NCBI GenBank assembly: GCA_910579495.1
Contig: CAJTVD010000124.1
Location: 1 to 6,385 of the forward strand
Reading direction: 5' to 3'
Length of the DNA stretch: 6,385 nucleotides
Origin: an uncultured Lachnospiraceae bacterium
GTDB taxonomy: Bacteria; Bacillota; Clostridia; Lachnospirales; Lachnospiraceae
The notes under the pieces are model-generated. The model had not been told where the DNA came from. It was given only the letters and a program-made list of their open reading frames with translations, and made no database searches. How positions within the stretch are numbered: the first letter of the stretch is position 1; each line of letters starts with the position of its first letter. The translations under genes and the position numbers were made by a program. Shown piece by piece: positions 5,217-6,385 of this stretch.

Positions 5217-5284
5217 GAGCAATGACCTCCCTTTTCTGGTATAATGTCAGTGACCAAACCAACACCCGAAAGGAGCCATTGCTC
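5217..5284 (+). promoter_or_regulatory. Inverted repeat that can hide the transposase ribosome site in read-through RNA
   Basis: On the + strand GAGCAATG (5217-5224) pairs with CATTGCTC (5277-5284). After a small internal loop, CTCC-C-TTT (5227-5234) pairs with the AAAGGAG ribosome site (5269-5275). The promoter -10 lies between the arms, so the element's own transcript lacks the left arm and leaves the site free, while RNA entering from outside would sequester it. IS10 and IS50 are known to be protected against outside transcription in this general way; that it happens here is inference. Confidence 0.55.
5237..5245 (+). promoter_or_regulatory. Transposase promoter, extended -10 TGG-TATAAT
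   Basis: A perfect TATAAT at 5240-5245 is preceded by TG at 5237-5238, a consensus extended -10. No good -35 is seen. The start would be near 5252, inside the loop of the flanking inverted repeat and about 33 bases before the transposase ATG. Confidence 0.65.
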
Positions 5285-5806
5285 ATGGACATTATACAAT
5301 ACCTGTTAAATATAATTCAATACCTTTATCAGATGAACTGCTGGCTCATCCAGTTTATATGCAGATATATCCCGCTCAGGCAGTGGGCGCATGACGATTC
5401 CCATTCTCCGAAATACCAGAAATTCAAAATTGATAAGCTCCCTAAAATCCTCTATTACGAAAAGTGGGATTATAAGGATTACATCCCTTACCTGGAATGG
5501 CGCTACGGCAAAAAGGTAAAGCCTGTTGCCCGCCGTAAGGAATGCGATATCCCGGATGAATGCACATGCCCGCGCTGCAGCGCCCCAAAGCCATACCTGT
5601 ATAAAAACAGCGGAGCAAAAGGCCAGATCCTGTGCAAGGTGTGCTCCACTGCCTTTTCACCCGAAGAAAACAGGTTCACAAAGCCGTTCACGCTTAGATG
5701 CCCTTATTGTTCCCGCGCCCTTGTCCGTAAGAAAGAGCGCAGGCAGTTTGCCATCCATAAATGCGTCAGCCCGAAATGCCCGTATTATCTTCACAGCCTA
5801 AAAAAA
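5285..5806 (+). pseudogene. Transposase N-terminus with zinc-finger region (3'-truncated)
   Basis: The first 174 or so residues of an insertion sequence transposase common in clostridia; I recognise the type but not the family name. ATG at 5285 follows AAAGGAG (5269-5275). The N-terminus is hydrophobic (MDIIQYLLNIIQYLYQ) and is followed by WAHDDSHSPKYQKFK. Two zinc-binding units come next: C-T-CPRC at about 93-98 with CKVC at 117-120, then CPYC at 139-142 with CVSPKC at 160-165. These bind the element ends in comparable enzymes. The DDE catalytic domain that should follow is missing: after SLKK (about 5806) the frame enters IS66-like DNA and stays open to 5914 only by chance. It cannot transpose by itself. 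Confidence 0.8.
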
Positions 5807-6069
5807 GGTGTTCCGGTGTTCGTGCCATCATGTCCTTTCAGCGCGGGTTCGTGCGCCAGACGGTTTTCCAGTTCCTTAATGGCCGCGTCTTTTTGCGCAA
5901 GGAGCTCTTCATAATCTGCCCGCTGCAGGTCTTTCGGTTTCCGGGCAGCCTTAAGGGAAGACCGCAGACTGCTGATTGTTTCCTGGCATCCCGGGATGCG
6001 GTCTTTCAGCCTTGCATTTTCAGCTGTAACTTTCTCAAAACCGCACCGGATACCGCCCGTAAGTTTCAT
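5807..6069 (-). pseudogene. IS66-like transposase, N-terminal fragment
   Basis: About 88 codons from the start of an IS66-family transposase. MKLTGGIRCGFEKVTAENAR leads into a long coiled coil (LKDRI to KDAAIKELENRLAHEPAL). It then reaches HDGTNTGTP, the start of the conserved H-x-GTN-x-G-x-P motif just before the basic, zinc-binding region of these enzymes. The fragment ends there: at about 5806 the frame enters the other insertion sequence and stops at 5791. ATG at 6069 is preferred because G5 (6080-6076) lies six bases upstream; ATG at 6075 is also possible. The catalytic DDE domain is absent. It follows the coiled-coil gene at 6088-6385 by a short gap, so the two were probably one operon. 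Confidence 0.75.
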
Positions 6070-6087
6070 GTCCATCCCCCAAGATCA

Positions 6088-6385
6088 TTAAGAATTGAAT
6101 TCATTCACAAGTTCCTTAAGCTTTTGCAGCAGGGCTTTCTTTTCCAGCTTCATCCTGGACAGTTCATCATTCAGCATCTGAATCTTTTCGTCCTGTCTGG
6201 AAAGCTTTTTTTCATACGAATGGCAAAGCTTCTTTAGCCCTGCAGCCGATGCGGGAAGATCACCGGCATTCGGCATATCAGAAACATGGTTTCTCGTAGG
6301 TATAATTTCTCCAGTTTCAGGATCAATTTTTCCAATTAATTTTCTTTTGTTTCCTGGCTGCTTTTTTTCCTTATCCCAATAAGAT
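6088..6385 (-). CDS. Coiled-coil accessory protein of the IS66-like element (5' end outside window)
   Basis: At least 98 residues, open to the window edge. It reads YWDKEKKQPGNKRKLIGKID, then PETGEIIPTRNHVSD, which is like the short N-terminal module of several clostridial transposases (a Y-W-D-K-E-K...IGKIDP pattern). It then continues into a coiled coil (GLKKLCHSYEKKLSRQDEKI, then MLNDELSRMKLEKKALLQKL) and ends KELVNEFNS with TAA at 6090-6088. An internal ATG at 6276 gives a 62-residue version, but the conserved upstream residues argue that the true start lies outside the window. It has no catalytic residues. Its place just before the transposase suggests an accessory DNA-binding or assembly role (inference). 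No signal peptide or membrane segment is visible. Confidence 0.65.
   Translation of the reverse strand, partial: SYWDKEKKQPGNKRKLIGKIDPETGEIIPTRNHVSDMPNAGDLPASAAGLKKLCHSYEKKLSRQDEKIQMLNDELSRMKLEKKALLQKLKELVNEFNS

Larger units (their letters stand above)
5208..5284 (-). terminator. Terminator at the insertion sequence left end (outward reading)
   Basis: Read on the - strand, GAGCAATG (5284-5277), with more pairing through CTCCTTT, folds with its complement ending GTCATTGCTC at 5217. Nine Ts follow at once (5216-5208). The loop is long, about 34 bases. It should stop transcripts leaving the element toward the transfer genes. Confidence 0.55.
5198..5806 (+). mobile_element. Insertion sequence, 5' part only
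   Basis: The left part of an insertion sequence: a presumed end near 5198 (GGGAGTCTGC), a leader with a bracketed promoter, and the N-terminal part of the transposase. It lies just upstream of the first transfer gene. The right end is missing: at about 5806 the sequence switches to an IS66-like element in the opposite orientation. The exact left end cannot be fixed without the matching terminal repeat. Confidence 0.6.
5807..6385 (-). mobile_element. IS66-like element, 5' part, continuing past the window
   Basis: Two genes in one orientation, the coiled-coil accessory gene and the truncated IS66-like transposase, make up the 5' part of this element. Its 3' part has been lost at the 5806 junction. 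The upstream end lies beyond base 6385, so terminal repeats cannot be checked. Confidence 0.6.

Noticed and set aside
1..6385. CRISPR array, tRNA, rRNA or diversity-generating element
   Set aside because: No regularly spaced repeats, no cloverleaf or rRNA-like stretches, and no reverse transcriptase or template-variable repeat pair were seen on reading both strands.

Overview
This window looks like accessory DNA from a Gram-positive anaerobe of the Clostridia, most likely Lachnospiraceae-like. The evidence is strong AGGAGG-type ribosome binding sites, frequent TTG and GTG starts, an AT-rich left third beside a GC-rich middle, and gene families (PrgI, a VirB4-type ATPase, Fic, clostridial insertion sequences, siphophage tail genes) typical of gut Firmicutes conjugative elements and prophages. 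The species cannot be named from the sequence.

Left part (1-1393), AT-rich: a small XRE-type regulator on the + strand (433-744, apparently frameshifted near its 3' end) converges on an unrecognised 116-residue acidic helical protein on the - strand (867-1217). The two share a bidirectional terminator at 851-888. Upstream of the regulator lie an extended -10 promoter and three copies of TACACTAC, a candidate operator.

Broken mosaic (1394-2880): four gene fragments are fused with no intact gene between them. They are the DNA-binding domain of an OmpR-type response regulator (-), an internal piece of a tyrosine recombinase (+), a phage fragment holding the end of a tape measure gene and the start of a distal tail gene (-), and the N-terminus of a VirB4-like conjugation ATPase (-). 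Each join is abrupt, and short shared bases are visible or likely at some of them. This is either genomic wreckage or a chimeric assembly.

Conjugation module (2480-5136, - strand, read right to left): ribbon-helix-helix-like protein, PrgI-like membrane protein, conserved transfer protein, Fic protein, then the truncated VirB4. The PrgI-like gene and its successor overlap by ATGA. The Fic gene has its own extended -10 promoter and its own terminator, so it looks like a self-contained cargo cassette inside the transfer operon.

Right part (5198-6385): the 5' part of an insertion sequence with a zinc-finger transposase (+) is joined tail to tail with an IS66-like transposase fragment (-), which is preceded by a coiled-coil accessory gene running off the window. 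The left end of the first element carries a long inverted repeat that brackets its promoter. It would hide the transposase ribosome binding site in read-through RNA, and on the opposite strand it acts as a terminator. No wholly new system is evident. The Fic cassette, the IS leader hairpin and the stacked fragment junctions deserve most attention.
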